Source of the DNA: JAFKFH01 sp017307375 | Lineage (GTDB): Bacteria > Pseudomonadota > Alphaproteobacteria > Ferrovibrionales > Ferrovibrionaceae | Reading direction: 5' to 3' | DNA: 64,000 bases | Assembly (NCBI GenBank): GCA_965229335.1 | Contig: OZ245874.1 | Coordinates: forward strand, 3,472,001 to 3,536,000 | In this document: positions 17,219 to 25,679 of the stretch, in pieces | Position numbering within the stretch: the stretch's first letter is position 1 | How the letters are laid out: the number at the start of each line of letters is the position of its first letter | Program-made: the position numbers and the translations under genes | Notes under the pieces: model-generated | The model's input: the letters and a program-made list of their open reading frames with translations, nothing else | Told to the model about the DNA's origin: nothing | Databases searched by the model: none

Positions 17219-18004
17219 TCACGCCCCGGCGAACGCCGCCAGCGCCTGGTTGACCGCGAACGGCTGTTCCAATTGAGGCGAATGGCCGGCGCTGGCGATG
17301 GTCAGGCGCCGGGCGCCGGGAATCCGCGCGGCGAGCCAGTCGCTGGTGGCCGGCTGGTAGATGCGGCTCAGCCCGCCATTGACCACCAGGGTCGGCACGG
17401 TGATATGCGGCAGCAGCGGGCGATGGTCGGCCGCGCTGAGCGACCGCCACAGGCTGGTCATCACCGCCCCGTCATTGGCGGCAAGCTGGGAACGTGCCCA
17501 GGCGGCCAGCGCCGCATCCGGCTCGCGGTCGCGGGCGAACAGCCGCGGCAGAAACCGGGCGGCGTAGGCCGGCCAGTCCGCCGCCATCGCCGCAAGCGCG
17601 GCAGCATTGATCCGCGCGTCGAAGGCGCCGGCGATGCCGAGATTCCAGTCGCCGTCGTTCAGGATGCGCGGCGCCATGTCGAGCACGACGAGACCGCCGA
17701 GGCGGCGGCAACCGTGGCGGCCGATGTAGTCGAACGCGACCGCGGCGCCGAGCGACCAGCCGACCAGCACGACGTCGTCGAGCTCGCGGGTCTCGATCAG
17801 CAGGTGCACCGCCGCCGCGAGATCGCCCAGCGTCGCCGCGGGATGATCTCGATTGCTGCCATGGCCGGGCAGGTCGGGGGCGATCACGCGCAGGCCCGAC
17901 CAGGCCAGGGCCGCCTGCGGGGCAAAGAACCCGGCATGCGCCGCCCAGCCGTGCAGCAGCACCAGCGGTCGGCCGCAGCCGATATCGAGGCAGTGGCCCG
18001 TCAC
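17219..18004 (-). CDS. Alpha/beta hydrolase, BioH-like
   Basis: Cytosolic hydrolase of 261 residues. It has the oxyanion HG motif (LVLLHGWAAH), the nucleophile elbow GWSLG, and the catalytic His in SAGHSPQLEQP; the acid follows the VPTLVVNGG strand. The order and the GWSLG sequence resemble BioH-type carboxylesterases, but no biotin genes are nearby, so a role in releasing or opening an acyl intermediate of the adjacent operon is more likely. The GTG start at 18004 overlaps the upstream stop by 4 nt, which is why I reject the longer frame. Confidence 0.82.
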   Translation of the reverse strand: MTGHCLDIGCGRPLVLLHGWAAHAGFFAPQAALAWSGLRVIAPDLPGHGSNRDHPAATLGDLAAAVHLLIETRELDDVVLVGWSLGAAVAFDYIGRHGCRRLGGLVVLDMAPRILNDGDWNLGIAGAFDARINAAALAAMAADWPAYAARFLPRLFARDREPDAALAAWARSQLAANDGAVMTSLWRSLSAADHRPLLPHITVPTLVVNGGLSRIYQPATSDWLAARIPGARRLTIASAGHSPQLEQPFAVNQALAAFAGA

Positions 18005-18360
18005 TTGCCGACGTCGGCCACCAGCACCAGCGCCCGACCCCGGCAATAGACCGTGCCCGCGGCGTCGGTGCAGGTGGTGGCAAGGTCGCAGAGATGCTTT
18101 TCCGGCCGCAGCCGCGTGATCTCGACCGTCGCGGTGAGGGCGACGCCGACCGGCGCGGGCCGCAGAAATTCCATTTCCTGCTTCAGATAGTTGGTGCCGA
18201 AACCGGGAAGATCGACGCCGAGAAGATAGGAAAAAAGGCCGCCGATCAGCGGTTCGGGCACTGCCTGCGCCGGGCCCTCGCTTGCGGCGAGTTCGAGAAA
18301 ATCGGCAATCATCGCCGCGGTGAAGACCCGCGTCGCCGATGCCTTGTCGCCAACCTGCAT
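18001..18360 (-). CDS. MaoC/hot-dog fold protein
   Basis: A 119-residue hot-dog-fold protein. PEPLIGGLFSYLLGVDLPGFGTNYLKQEMEFLRPAPVG matches the second half of MaoC-like dehydratases and related acyl-CoA hydratases, but the catalytic Asp/His segment seen in its neighbour is replaced (LIGGLFSYLLG in place of the usual SHGML region). It may form a heterodimer with the adjacent MaoC protein, one subunit carrying the catalytic residues. The ATG overlaps the previous stop (TGATG) and its own stop overlaps the hydrolase start. Confidence 0.75.
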   Translation of the reverse strand: MQVGDKASATRVFTAAMIADFLELAASEGPAQAVPEPLIGGLFSYLLGVDLPGFGTNYLKQEMEFLRPAPVGVALTATVEITRLRPEKHLCDLATTCTDAAGTVYCRGRALVLVADVGK

Positions 18361-18755
18361 CACCGGCCCTCCCTGATCATCTCGGCCCGCCCCTCGCAGA
18401 CTGCGGTGCCGCAGGCGATCCGGGTGACGCGGATGGCCAAGGCGACATCATCGTCGGTCACCCGTTCTATCGTCGCGGCGAAGGTCAGCGGCTCGTCGGC
18501 ATAGGCCGGGGCCGGAAACATCAGCGTCTGGCCGGCCTGCCGGAAGCCGGGCAGGGCCCGGCGGACCAGCCCCCAGAACACGGTGTAGAGCAGCATGCCG
18601 TGCGACACCGTCCGGCCAAAACGGGTGCGGCCCGAGAAGTCGGGGTCGACATGGATCGGGTTGTCGTCGCCGCTGATCGTGGCGAAACGATCGAAATCGG
18701 CCTGGGTCAGCGTGCGGTCGAGCGACAGCACGGTACCGGGGGCGGGCAGGGTCAT
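18360..18755 (-). CDS. MaoC-like (R)-specific enoyl-CoA hydratase
   Basis: A 131-residue hot-dog protein that keeps the hydratase-2 motif FATISGDDNPIHVD followed by FGRTVSHGML, with the catalytic Asp and His. It should hydrate trans-2-enoyl-CoA thioesters to (R)-3-hydroxyacyl-CoA. Its start overlaps the acyl-CoA ligase stop by 4 nt, and the next gene is a second hot-dog protein without the catalytic motif. The pair is a likely heteromer. Confidence 0.85.
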   Translation of the reverse strand: MTLPAPGTVLSLDRTLTQADFDRFATISGDDNPIHVDPDFSGRTRFGRTVSHGMLLYTVFWGLVRRALPGFRQAGQTLMFPAPAYADEPLTFAATIERVTDDDVALAIRVTRIACGTAVCEGRAEMIREGR

Positions 18756-20239
18756 GTGACGTTCTCGGCCTTCAGGATGTGCTTGCGCACCTTGCCGGCG
18801 GCGGTGCGCGGAAAGTCGTCAATCACGGTGACGTGCCTTGGCACCTTGTAGGCCGCCAGATGCTCGCGCGCATGGCGGCGCAGTGCCTCGCCGTCGACGC
18901 TGCGGCCGGGGCGGGCACGGACGAAGGCGTGGCCGACCTCGCCCCAGCGGGCATCGGCGACACCGATCACGGCCGCCTCCAGCACGTCGGGATGGTTGGT
19001 CAGCACGTCCTCGACCTCGGCCGGATAGACGTTTTCGCCGCCCGAGATGTACATGTCCTTGATGCGGTCGACGACGTAGTAGTAGCCGTCCTCGTCCTGG
19101 CGGCCGACATCGCCGGAATGCAGCCAGCCCTGCCCGTCGATCGCATTGCGCGTCGCCTCCGGGTTGCCCCAGTAGCCGGGCGTCACCGCAGGGCCGCGGA
19201 ACAGCAGTTCGCCCCGCTCGCCGCGCGGCACGTCGCGGCCTTCGTGATCGACCAGCCGGACCTGCGACAGCAGTTGCGGCTTGCCGACCGAACCGAGCTT
19301 GGCGACGGCGTGATCGGGATCCATCAGGAATACGGTGGGGCCGGTCTCGGTCATGCCCATGCCGTTGCAGACCCGCACGCCGCGGGCGAGGAAGGCGCGG
19401 ATCAGCGCCTCGGGCAGCGGCGCGCCGCCACACCCCCAGGATCGCACGCGGCCGAGATCGGCCCGTTCGAAGGCGGGATGCAGGCTGAGCGCCTGATAGA
19501 TCGCCGGCACGCCGAAGAACACCGACAGCCTGCCGCTTTCCAGCAGCGCCATGACCGGATCGGGGTCGAACTTTGCCAGGATATGGCTGGTCCCGCCGGC
19601 CAGGAAGACGGGCAGGGTGTATAGATTGATGCCGGCCGTGTGGAACAGCGGCAGGAAGTTGACCGTCGCATCCGCGCCCGTCAGGTCGATTGCCTGGGCG
19701 ACGTTGACGTGGTTGGCGATGGCCATGCCGAAGGTCTGGATCACCGCCTTGGGCCTGCCGGTCGTGCCGGAGGTGTAGAGCAGGTACCAGATCCCGTCGG
19801 TCGGCCACGAGAACTCGGCCGGCGGCACACCGGCCGAGCCCCTAAGCGCATCCTCGTAGGCGGCAAAGGACATCGCCGGCAGATCGAGCTGGGCTGCCAG
19901 TTCGGCGTTCGCCGCGTCGTGGATCAGCAGGCGCGGCGTGCAGTCGGCAATGATCGGGTTCAACTCGGACGGCGTCTGCCGCCAGTTGAGCGGCACCAGA
20001 ATGACGCCCGCCTTGCCGCAGCCGAACAGGATTTCGAAGAACGTCGCGCTGTTGTGGCAGAGGATCGCGATGCGGTCGCCCCGGACGATGCCGCGCTGCG
20101 CCAATACCTCGGCGAAACGGTTCGCGCGATCGTCTACCTCGGCATAGGTCAGGCGCCGGCCGCCCTCGATCTCGTGAAAGGCGATCCGATCGGGGGTGAG
20201 TTCGGCGCGCTTGGCCGAAATGTCGAAGATCTGGCGCAT
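18752..20239 (-). CDS. AMP-forming acyl-CoA synthetase
   Basis: Ligase of 495 residues that activates a carboxylic acid with ATP and CoA. The adenylation core motifs are YTSGTTGRPKAV (P-loop), GMGMTETGP (A5), GWLHSGDVGRQDEDGYYYVVDRIKDMY (A7/A8) and the final PRTAAGKVRKHIL with the catalytic Lys. The substrate is unknown; the sequence falls with FadD-like and short or aromatic acid ligases. Within the operon it provides the activation step that fits the divergent ABC uptake system. Confidence 0.93.
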   Translation of the reverse strand: MRQIFDISAKRAELTPDRIAFHEIEGGRRLTYAEVDDRANRFAEVLAQRGIVRGDRIAILCHNSATFFEILFGCGKAGVILVPLNWRQTPSELNPIIADCTPRLLIHDAANAELAAQLDLPAMSFAAYEDALRGSAGVPPAEFSWPTDGIWYLLYTSGTTGRPKAVIQTFGMAIANHVNVAQAIDLTGADATVNFLPLFHTAGINLYTLPVFLAGGTSHILAKFDPDPVMALLESGRLSVFFGVPAIYQALSLHPAFERADLGRVRSWGCGGAPLPEALIRAFLARGVRVCNGMGMTETGPTVFLMDPDHAVAKLGSVGKPQLLSQVRLVDHEGRDVPRGERGELLFRGPAVTPGYWGNPEATRNAIDGQGWLHSGDVGRQDEDGYYYVVDRIKDMYISGGENVYPAEVEDVLTNHPDVLEAAVIGVADARWGEVGHAFVRARPGRSVDGEALRRHAREHLAAYKVPRHVTVIDDFPRTAAGKVRKHILKAENVT

Positions 20240-20259
20240 GCGTTTCCCCGTGACTGTTC

Positions 20260-21033
20260 TTATCGGCCGAGGAACCGGGCCATGCCCGCCTCGGTCTCTT
20301 CGCTGTCGATCAGCGCCAGGAAGGCCTGGCGCTCACGCTCCAGCCCGTCGGCGATCGCCTGGAAATCGGCTGGGCCCCGCAGCAGCACGCGGGTCGAGCG
20401 GATCGCGGCCTGCGATTTCGCCCGCAACCCGGCCAGCCAGCCGTCGATCACCGCATCGAGATCGCCCGATACGCTGTCGGCGAGGCCCAGCCGCAGCGCC
20501 TCGTCGGCCTGGACATGCCGGTTCAGCAACTGAATTTCCCGCGCCCGCCGCTCGCCGATCCGCAGCGGCAGCAGCGCGGTCCAGCCGCCATCCGGGCTGA
20601 AGCCGACCTCGGTATAGTAGGGCGCGACGAAGCAGCCCGGCGCCATCGCCACCAGGTCGCAGGCGAGCATCAGCCCGACCGACCCGCCGGTGACCGGCCC
20701 GTGCAGCCGGCCGATCAGCGGACAGGGCAGCGACATCAGCGCGAGGATGGCACGGTTGAGATCGCCGACGAGGCCTGCGGCGTAGTCGCGCCGGTGGGCG
20801 CGGGGCACATCGTGGAAGCCGCCGACATCGCCCCCGGTCGAGAAGCTGCGTCCCGTGCCGCCCAGCACCACGGCGATGAGGTCGTCGCGGCCCGACAGGT
20901 CGGCGACGGCGTCGAGCAACGCCGACAACAAGTCAGGCACCAGCGCATTATGGCGCCGCGGCCGGTTCAGGGTGAGGCGCGCGATGCCGTCGGCGATCGC
21001 GCAGGTGACGATGGGTTCAGCCGCGGCGGTCAT
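20260..21033 (-). CDS. Enoyl-CoA hydratase/isomerase family protein
   Basis: Crotonase-fold protein of 257 residues. The oxyanion-hole segments are GTGRSFSTGGDVGGF and GPVTGGSVGLMLACDLVAMAP. The second catalytic Glu position found in true hydratases appears as Phe-Ser-Pro-Asp-Gly, so hydratase, isomerase or another crotonase chemistry is possible. Its start lies 17 nt inside the tetR gene, and the acyl-CoA ligase begins 20 nt after its stop, so it belongs to the same operon. Confidence 0.88.
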   Translation of the reverse strand: MTAAAEPIVTCAIADGIARLTLNRPRRHNALVPDLLSALLDAVADLSGRDDLIAVVLGGTGRSFSTGGDVGGFHDVPRAHRRDYAAGLVGDLNRAILALMSLPCPLIGRLHGPVTGGSVGLMLACDLVAMAPGCFVAPYYTEVGFSPDGGWTALLPLRIGERRAREIQLLNRHVQADEALRLGLADSVSGDLDAVIDGWLAGLRAKSQAAIRSTRVLLRGPADFQAIADGLERERQAFLALIDSEETEAGMARFLGR

Positions 21034-21628
21034 CGGGGATCAGGCCGTGCGAGACCATGTCGAAGGCGGCCTCGGCGATCCTGGGCAGCGAGGCGTCCTT
21101 TTCCCAGATCGCGAAGCGGTGGCCCAGCATGACGGCGATGCCCATCAGCGCCCAGGCGCGCACCTCGGCCTGACCCGGCCGGATTTCGCCGCGGGCCTCG
21201 GCCGCCAGCAGCGCCGAGCGGTAGGATTCGGCGAAGTCGTCGTAATATTGCCGGTAGATCGTCTCGTCGACGAACTGCGCCTCCTCGACCACGCGGTAGA
21301 GGTCCGGGTTATCGCGGACGAATTCGAGGAAGGCGAGCAGGCCGCGGCGCTCGGCCTCGATGCGGCTGGGCGAATCGCCGACCGCCATCGTCAGATGCCG
21401 GCGCAGCTTGCGACCCATGTGCAGCACCAGTTCGCGCAGCACGTCTTCCTTGGTGCGGAAGTAGAGATAGAACGTGCCCTGCCCGACGCCGGCCTCGGCG
21501 GTGATGGTCGAGATCGATGCTTCGGCGAAGCCGCGGCCGCCGATCTCGCGCTTGGCAGCGTCGAGGATCTTCTGGCGGGTCAGCTCGCCGCGGCTGGTCT
21601 TCGGTCGCAGGGCGTTATTCTTGGACAT
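21017..21628 (-). CDS. TetR-family transcriptional repressor of the catabolic island
   Basis: Regulator of 203 residues. The N-terminal helix-turn-helix (about 17-63; ITAEAGVGQGTFYLYFRTKEDVLRELV) is canonical TetR; the C-terminal ligand domain is divergent. It heads the minus-strand operon and faces the ABC transporter operon. Both promoters carry the same 21-bp operator, the best candidate for its binding site. By analogy with TetR regulators of acyl-CoA operons, the inducer may be a CoA thioester of the imported acid, but that is inference. Confidence 0.92.
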   Translation of the reverse strand: MSKNNALRPKTSRGELTRQKILDAAKREIGGRGFAEASISTITAEAGVGQGTFYLYFRTKEDVLRELVLHMGRKLRRHLTMAVGDSPSRIEAERRGLLAFLEFVRDNPDLYRVVEEAQFVDETIYRQYYDDFAESYRSALLAAEARGEIRPGQAEVRAWALMGIAVMLGHRFAIWEKDASLPRIAEAAFDMVSHGLIPDDRRG

Positions 21629-21636
21629 GTCAAACC

Positions 21637-21657
21637 TGAATCATCTGTCATATTGAA
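21637..21657. promoter_or_regulatory. Operator R1 at the tetR promoter
   Basis: TGAATCA-N3-GTCA-N-ATTGAA, 9 nt upstream of the tetR start and overlapping the likely -10 to +1 region. It matches R2 at all 17 fixed positions. The ends form an imperfect inverted repeat (TNAAT / ATTNA). Confidence 0.75.
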
Positions 21658-21684
21658 CATGGCCGAAACCGGCCCGAGCGTCAA
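21656..21684 (-). promoter_or_regulatory. Promoter of the tetR/acyl-CoA operon
   Basis: On the minus strand -35 TTGACG (21684-21679), a 17-bp spacer and -10 CATGTT (21661-21656). The -10 box is weak, but position and spacing fit and operator R1 starts at its edge. Confidence 0.5.
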
Positions 21685-21727
21685 TCACGCCGGTTAAACC
21701 AAGGATTTATGCTGCATTGCAGCGTGC

Positions 21728-21756
21728 TTGACCCACAAGCCGGGGATGGGTAATGT
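21728..21756 (+). promoter_or_regulatory. Promoter of the Liv-type ABC operon
   Basis: -35 TTGACC (21728-21733), 17-bp spacer, -10 TAATGT (21751-21756). Transcription would start near 21763, directly before operator R2, which fits repression. Confidence 0.65.
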
Positions 21757-21767
21757 CACCTGCAACA

Positions 21768-21788
21768 TGAATCAGTCGTCAGATTGAA
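21768..21788. promoter_or_regulatory. Operator R2 at the ABC transporter promoter
   Basis: TGAATCA-N3-GTCA-N-ATTGAA, a direct repeat of R1 131 bp away, just downstream of the predicted transcription start of the substrate-binding-protein gene. Confidence 0.75.
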
Positions 21789-21824
21789 ACAGTGTCGCTC
21801 GGGATAAATCGGGAGGAGAAAACC

Positions 21825-23018
21825 ATGAATCGCATTGCCCGTGGCGTGGCCCTGGCCACGACGGCGCTGGCGGCCGCGCTGATCGCCGGTCAGGCCGCCG
21901 CCAAGGAAATCAAGGTCTGCCTGATCGTTTCCAAGACCGGCCCGCTCGAGGCCTATGCCAAGCAGACCGAGGCGGGGTTCAACCTCGGCCTCGAATACGC
22001 GACCAAGGGCACCAACAAGGTCGGCGACGACACGCTGAAGATCCTGGTCAAGGATGATCAGTTCAAGCCCGAGCAGACCAAGGCCAAGGCCGAGGAGTGC
22101 TATGGCGACGACAAGGCCGATATCGTCATCGGCGCGACCGGCTCGCCCAACACCATCGCCATGCTGCCGGTGGCCGAGGAATACAAGAAGATCATGATCG
22201 TCGAGCCGGCGGTGGCCGATTCGATCACCGGCGACAAGTGGAACAAGTACGTCTTCCGCACCGCCCGCAACTCGACCCAGGACGCCTATGCCGCCGCCGC
22301 CGCGCTCAACGGCGATTTCTCGGTCGGCATGCTGGCGCTGGACACCGCCTTCGGCCGCGACGGCGTCACCGCCTTCAAGGAAGCGGTCGCGGCGGTCAAC
22401 CCGAAGGCCAAGATCGTCCATGAGGAATATGCGGCCAACAACACCACCGACTTTGCGCCCCAGGCCGAGCGGCTGTTCAACGCGCTGAAGGACAAGCCGG
22501 GCCGCAAGGTCATCGCCTTCATCTGGGCAGGCCCGCATCCACTGCCGAAGTTCGTCGACCTGAAGCCCGAGCGCTTCGGCATCGAACTGGCCCCGGGCGG
22601 CAACATCCTGCCGGTGATGGCGGCGTGGCGGCAGTTCGCCGGCGTCGAAGGCGGCATCTACTACTACTACAACTTCCCCAAGAACCCGGTGAACGACTGG
22701 CTCAAGGCCGAGTACCAGAAGAAGTTCTCGGCGCCGCCCGATTTCTTCGTGGCCGGCGGCTTCTCGGCGGCGATGGCGCTGACATCAGCGCTGGAAAAGG
22801 CCAAGTCGACCGACGCGGAGAAGTTGATCGTCGCGATGGAGGGCATGGATTTCGACACGCCGAAGGGCAAGATGACCTTCCGCAAGGAAGACCATCAGGC
22901 GCTGCAGTCGATGTACCACTGGCGGATCAAGAAGGAGACGACCGAGACCGATTTCCTCGAACTCGTCGCCGAGATCCCGGCATCCAGCCTGCCGCTGCCG
23001 ATCCGCAACAAGCGCTGA
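21825..23018 (+). CDS. Liv-type ABC transporter substrate-binding protein
   Basis: Periplasmic binding protein of 397 residues with a signal peptide (MNRIARG start, cleavage near AAA-KEI). The mature part begins with the type I fold opening IKVCLIVSKTGPLEAYAKQTEAGFNLGLEY seen in the branched-chain amino-acid (LivJ/LivK) and aromatic or fatty-acid binding branches. A GGGAGGAG site 6 nt before the ATG sets the start. It leads an operon of two ATPases and two permeases opposite an acyl-CoA ligase operon, so the ligand may be a carboxylic acid, not an amino acid. Confidence 0.93.
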   Translation: MNRIARGVALATTALAAALIAGQAAAKEIKVCLIVSKTGPLEAYAKQTEAGFNLGLEYATKGTNKVGDDTLKILVKDDQFKPEQTKAKAEECYGDDKADIVIGATGSPNTIAMLPVAEEYKKIMIVEPAVADSITGDKWNKYVFRTARNSTQDAYAAAAALNGDFSVGMLALDTAFGRDGVTAFKEAVAAVNPKAKIVHEEYAANNTTDFAPQAERLFNALKDKPGRKVIAFIWAGPHPLPKFVDLKPERFGIELAPGGNILPVMAAWRQFAGVEGGIYYYYNFPKNPVNDWLKAEYQKKFSAPPDFFVAGGFSAAMALTSALEKAKSTDAEKLIVAMEGMDFDTPKGKMTFRKEDHQALQSMYHWRIKKETTETDFLELVAEIPASSLPLPIRNKR

Positions 23019-23133
23019 TCGTCCGCCAGCAGATCGCCGGCGCGCCGACAGGCGCGCCGGCGGGTCGCGGCCCGGTGGCCGGCCGGGCCGCGATCGACCT
23101 CGAAACCCCGGCAACACTTCCAGGGAGGCCCGA

Positions 23134-23922
23134 TTGGGCGCAGGCGACGTGCCGCAGGCCGACCAGCATCCGGTGCTGGCGACCCGCGATCTGACCATCC
23201 GGTTCGGCGGCCATGTCGCGGTCAATGCCGTGAGCTGCGCCTTCGCCGCCGGCACGCTGACCGCGATCGTCGGGCCCAACGGGGCGGGCAAGACCACGTA
23301 TTTCAACCTGATCTCGGGTCAGCTGAAGGCCAGCGCGGGGCAGGTCTTCCTCTATGGCGACGACGTGACGGCGAAGCCTGCGGCCGAGCGCACCAAGCGC
23401 GGCATGGGCCGCGCCTTTCAGCTGACCAACCTGTTCCCGAACCTCACCGTGCACGAGAACGTGCGGCTGGCGGTGCAGAGCCGCGCCCGCGTCGGGGCCG
23501 ACCTGTGGTCGCTGTGGAGCCGTCATCGCGACCTGATCGAGAAGGCCGACCACTATCTGGCCGAGGTGGCGCTGTACGACCGCCGCGATGCCGTCGCCGC
23601 TTCGCTCAGCCACGGCGACAAGCGCAAGCTCGAGGTCGGCATCATGATGGCGCTGGAACCCGAGGTATTCATGTTCGACGAGCCGACCGCGGGGATGAGC
23701 GTCGACGAAGTTCCGGTCATCCTCGATCTGGTCCAGCGGCTGAAGGCCCGCGGCGACAAGACCATCCTGCTGGTCGAGCACAAGATGGACGTGGTGCGCA
23801 GCCTGGCCGACCGCATCATCGTCCTGCACAACGGTACGCTGGTCGCCGACGGCGACCCGGCCGAGGTCATTGCCTCGCCGATCGTCCAGGAAGCCTATCT
23901 CGGGGTGCCCGCCAATGGCTGA
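23134..23922 (+). CDS. Liv-type ABC transporter ATPase (LivG-like)
   Basis: Cytoplasmic ATPase of 262 residues. Walker A is GPNGAGKTT, the signature motif reads LSHGDKRKLEVG and Walker B is EVFMFDEPTAGM, with the LivG-type RTKRGMGRAFQLTNLFPNLTV stretch. The Q-loop is the QLTNLF segment. TTG start following GGGAGG at 23123. Note the signature LSHGD in place of LSGGQ, common in LivG. The stop overlaps the next ATPase gene by 8 nt. Confidence 0.93.
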   Translation: MGAGDVPQADQHPVLATRDLTIRFGGHVAVNAVSCAFAAGTLTAIVGPNGAGKTTYFNLISGQLKASAGQVFLYGDDVTAKPAAERTKRGMGRAFQLTNLFPNLTVHENVRLAVQSRARVGADLWSLWSRHRDLIEKADHYLAEVALYDRRDAVAASLSHGDKRKLEVGIMMALEPEVFMFDEPTAGMSVDEVPVILDLVQRLKARGDKTILLVEHKMDVVRSLADRIIVLHNGTLVADGDPAEVIASPIVQEAYLGVPANG

Positions 23923-24640
23923 CCCGATCCTGCGCCTCGAGGGCGTGCACACCCATATCGGCCAGTACCACATTCTCCAGGGGGTCGATTTCGAGGTGCC
24001 GCGCGGCGAGCTCACCGTGCTGCTCGGCCGCAACGGGGCCGGCAAGACCACGACCCTGCGCACCATCATGGGCCTGTGGAAGCCGTCGCGCGGACGGGTG
24101 GTGTTCGACGGCCAGGACATCGGCGGGCGGGACACGCCCGACATCGCCCGAGGCGGCATTGCCTACGTGCCCGAGGCCATGGGCATCTTTGCCGACCTCA
24201 CGGTCCGCGAGAACATGATCCTGGCCGCGCGCGACGGCGCGCCCGACCAGGCGCGCCTCGACTGGATCTTCTCGTTCTTTCCGGCGCTGAAGAAATTCTG
24301 GTCACTGGCGGCGGGCCATCTGTCGGGCGGGCAGAAGCAGATGCTGTCGATCGCCCGCGCCGTGGTCGAGCCGCGCCGGCTGATCCTGATCGACGAGCCG
24401 ACCAAGGGCATCGCCCCGGCGATCATCGAGAACATGATCCGGGCCTTCCAGGACCTGAAGCGGTCCGACACCACGATCCTGCTGGTCGAGCAGAATTTCC
24501 GCTTCGCCAGCATGCTGGGCGACGGCGTCGTGGTGATGGACGACGGGCGCATCGTGCATCGCGACCGCATGGCGGCACTGGCCGGCGATCCGGCGGCGCA
24601 GACCCGGCTGCTGGGCCTGTCGCTCGATGCGCATCAATGA
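23915..24640 (+). CDS. Liv-type ABC transporter ATPase (LivF-like)
   Basis: Second ATPase, 241 residues: Walker A GRNGAGKTTTLRTIMG, signature LSGGQKQMLSIARAVV, Walker B RLILIDEPTKGI and the LivF-type VPEAMGIFADLTVRENM Q-loop region. It pairs with the LivG-like subunit. The start lies 8 nt inside the preceding gene, a typical coupled arrangement; a GGGGAGGGG site after its stop serves the next permease gene. Confidence 0.93.
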   Translation: MADPILRLEGVHTHIGQYHILQGVDFEVPRGELTVLLGRNGAGKTTTLRTIMGLWKPSRGRVVFDGQDIGGRDTPDIARGGIAYVPEAMGIFADLTVRENMILAARDGAPDQARLDWIFSFFPALKKFWSLAAGHLSGGQKQMLSIARAVVEPRRLILIDEPTKGIAPAIIENMIRAFQDLKRSDTTILLVEQNFRFASMLGDGVVVMDDGRIVHRDRMAALAGDPAAQTRLLGLSLDAHQ

Positions 24641-24658
24641 GGCGGGGAGGGGAACGCG

Positions 24659-25669
24659 ATGACATCGGCCGCTGACGATACGGGCCTGCCGCGGGTCAAG
24701 CTCGACTACCTGCCGGCCCTGCTGGTGCCCGGGCTGATGATCGTGGCCGCGCCGCTGATCGGCTCTGGCTCGACCTGGGCGACGCTGACGGTCGCGGGCC
24801 TGGCGATGGGGATGATGATCTTCATCATCGCCTCGGGCCTGACGCTGGTCTTCGGCCTGATGGACGTGCTGAACTTCGGCCATGGCGCCTTCATCTCGAT
24901 CGGCGCCTATCTGGCGCTGATCGTCGTGGTGCCGCTGGCGCCCTGGTTTGCGGCGGACTCGCTGCCGCTCAATCTTGCCGGGCTGCTGCTGGCGATCCTG
25001 GTCGCGATGGCCGGCTCGGGCGCGCTGGGCTATGCCTTCGAGCGCGTGCTGATCATGCCGGTCTATGGCCAGCACCTGAAGCAGATCCTGATCACCATGG
25101 GCGGGCTGATCGTCGCCGAACAGATGATCCATGTCGTCTGGGGCGCCCAGCAGGTGGCGATGCCGCTGCCCACTGCCTTCCGCGGCGCGATCACCTTCGG
25201 CGACATCGCGGTCGAGAAATACCGGCTGATTGCCGTCTGTATCGGCCTCGTCGTCTTCGGCGCGATGTTCCTGGTGCTGAACCGGACCAAGATCGGCCTG
25301 CTGATCCGGGCCGGCGTCGAGAACGGCGAGATGGTCGAGGCGTTGGGCTATCGTATCCGCCGGCTGTTCGTCGGCGTGTTCGTGGCCGGCTCCGCCCTGG
25401 CCGGGCTGGGCGGCGTGATGTGGGCGTTCTATCGCGAGACGCTCACCGCCAATATCGGTGGCGAGGTGATGATCATGGTTTTCATCGTCATCATCATCGG
25501 CGGCCTCGGCTCGGTCGGGGGCTGCTTCCTCGGCGCGCTGCTGGTCGCCCTCACCGCCAACTACACCGCTTTCCTCGCACCCAAGGTCGCGCTCGGCTCA
25601 AACATCCTGCTGATGGTGCTGGTGCTGATGTGGCGGCCGATGGGCCTCTATCCCGTGGCCAAGCGCTGA
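24659..25669 (+). CDS. Liv-type ABC transporter permease (LivH-like)
   Basis: Inner-membrane permease of 336 residues with about eight helices. The conserved motif VFGLMDVLNFGHGAFISIGAYLA near residue 60 and RAGVENGEMVEALGYRIRRLFVGVFVAGSALAGLGGVM identify LivH. ATG at 24659 follows a GGGGAGGGG site. It forms the channel with the LivM-like protein encoded 10 nt downstream. Confidence 0.93.
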   Translation: MTSAADDTGLPRVKLDYLPALLVPGLMIVAAPLIGSGSTWATLTVAGLAMGMMIFIIASGLTLVFGLMDVLNFGHGAFISIGAYLALIVVVPLAPWFAADSLPLNLAGLLLAILVAMAGSGALGYAFERVLIMPVYGQHLKQILITMGGLIVAEQMIHVVWGAQQVAMPLPTAFRGAITFGDIAVEKYRLIAVCIGLVVFGAMFLVLNRTKIGLLIRAGVENGEMVEALGYRIRRLFVGVFVAGSALAGLGGVMWAFYRETLTANIGGEVMIMVFIVIIIGGLGSVGGCFLGALLVALTANYTAFLAPKVALGSNILLMVLVLMWRPMGLYPVAKR

Positions 25670-25679
25670 GGGCCGGACG

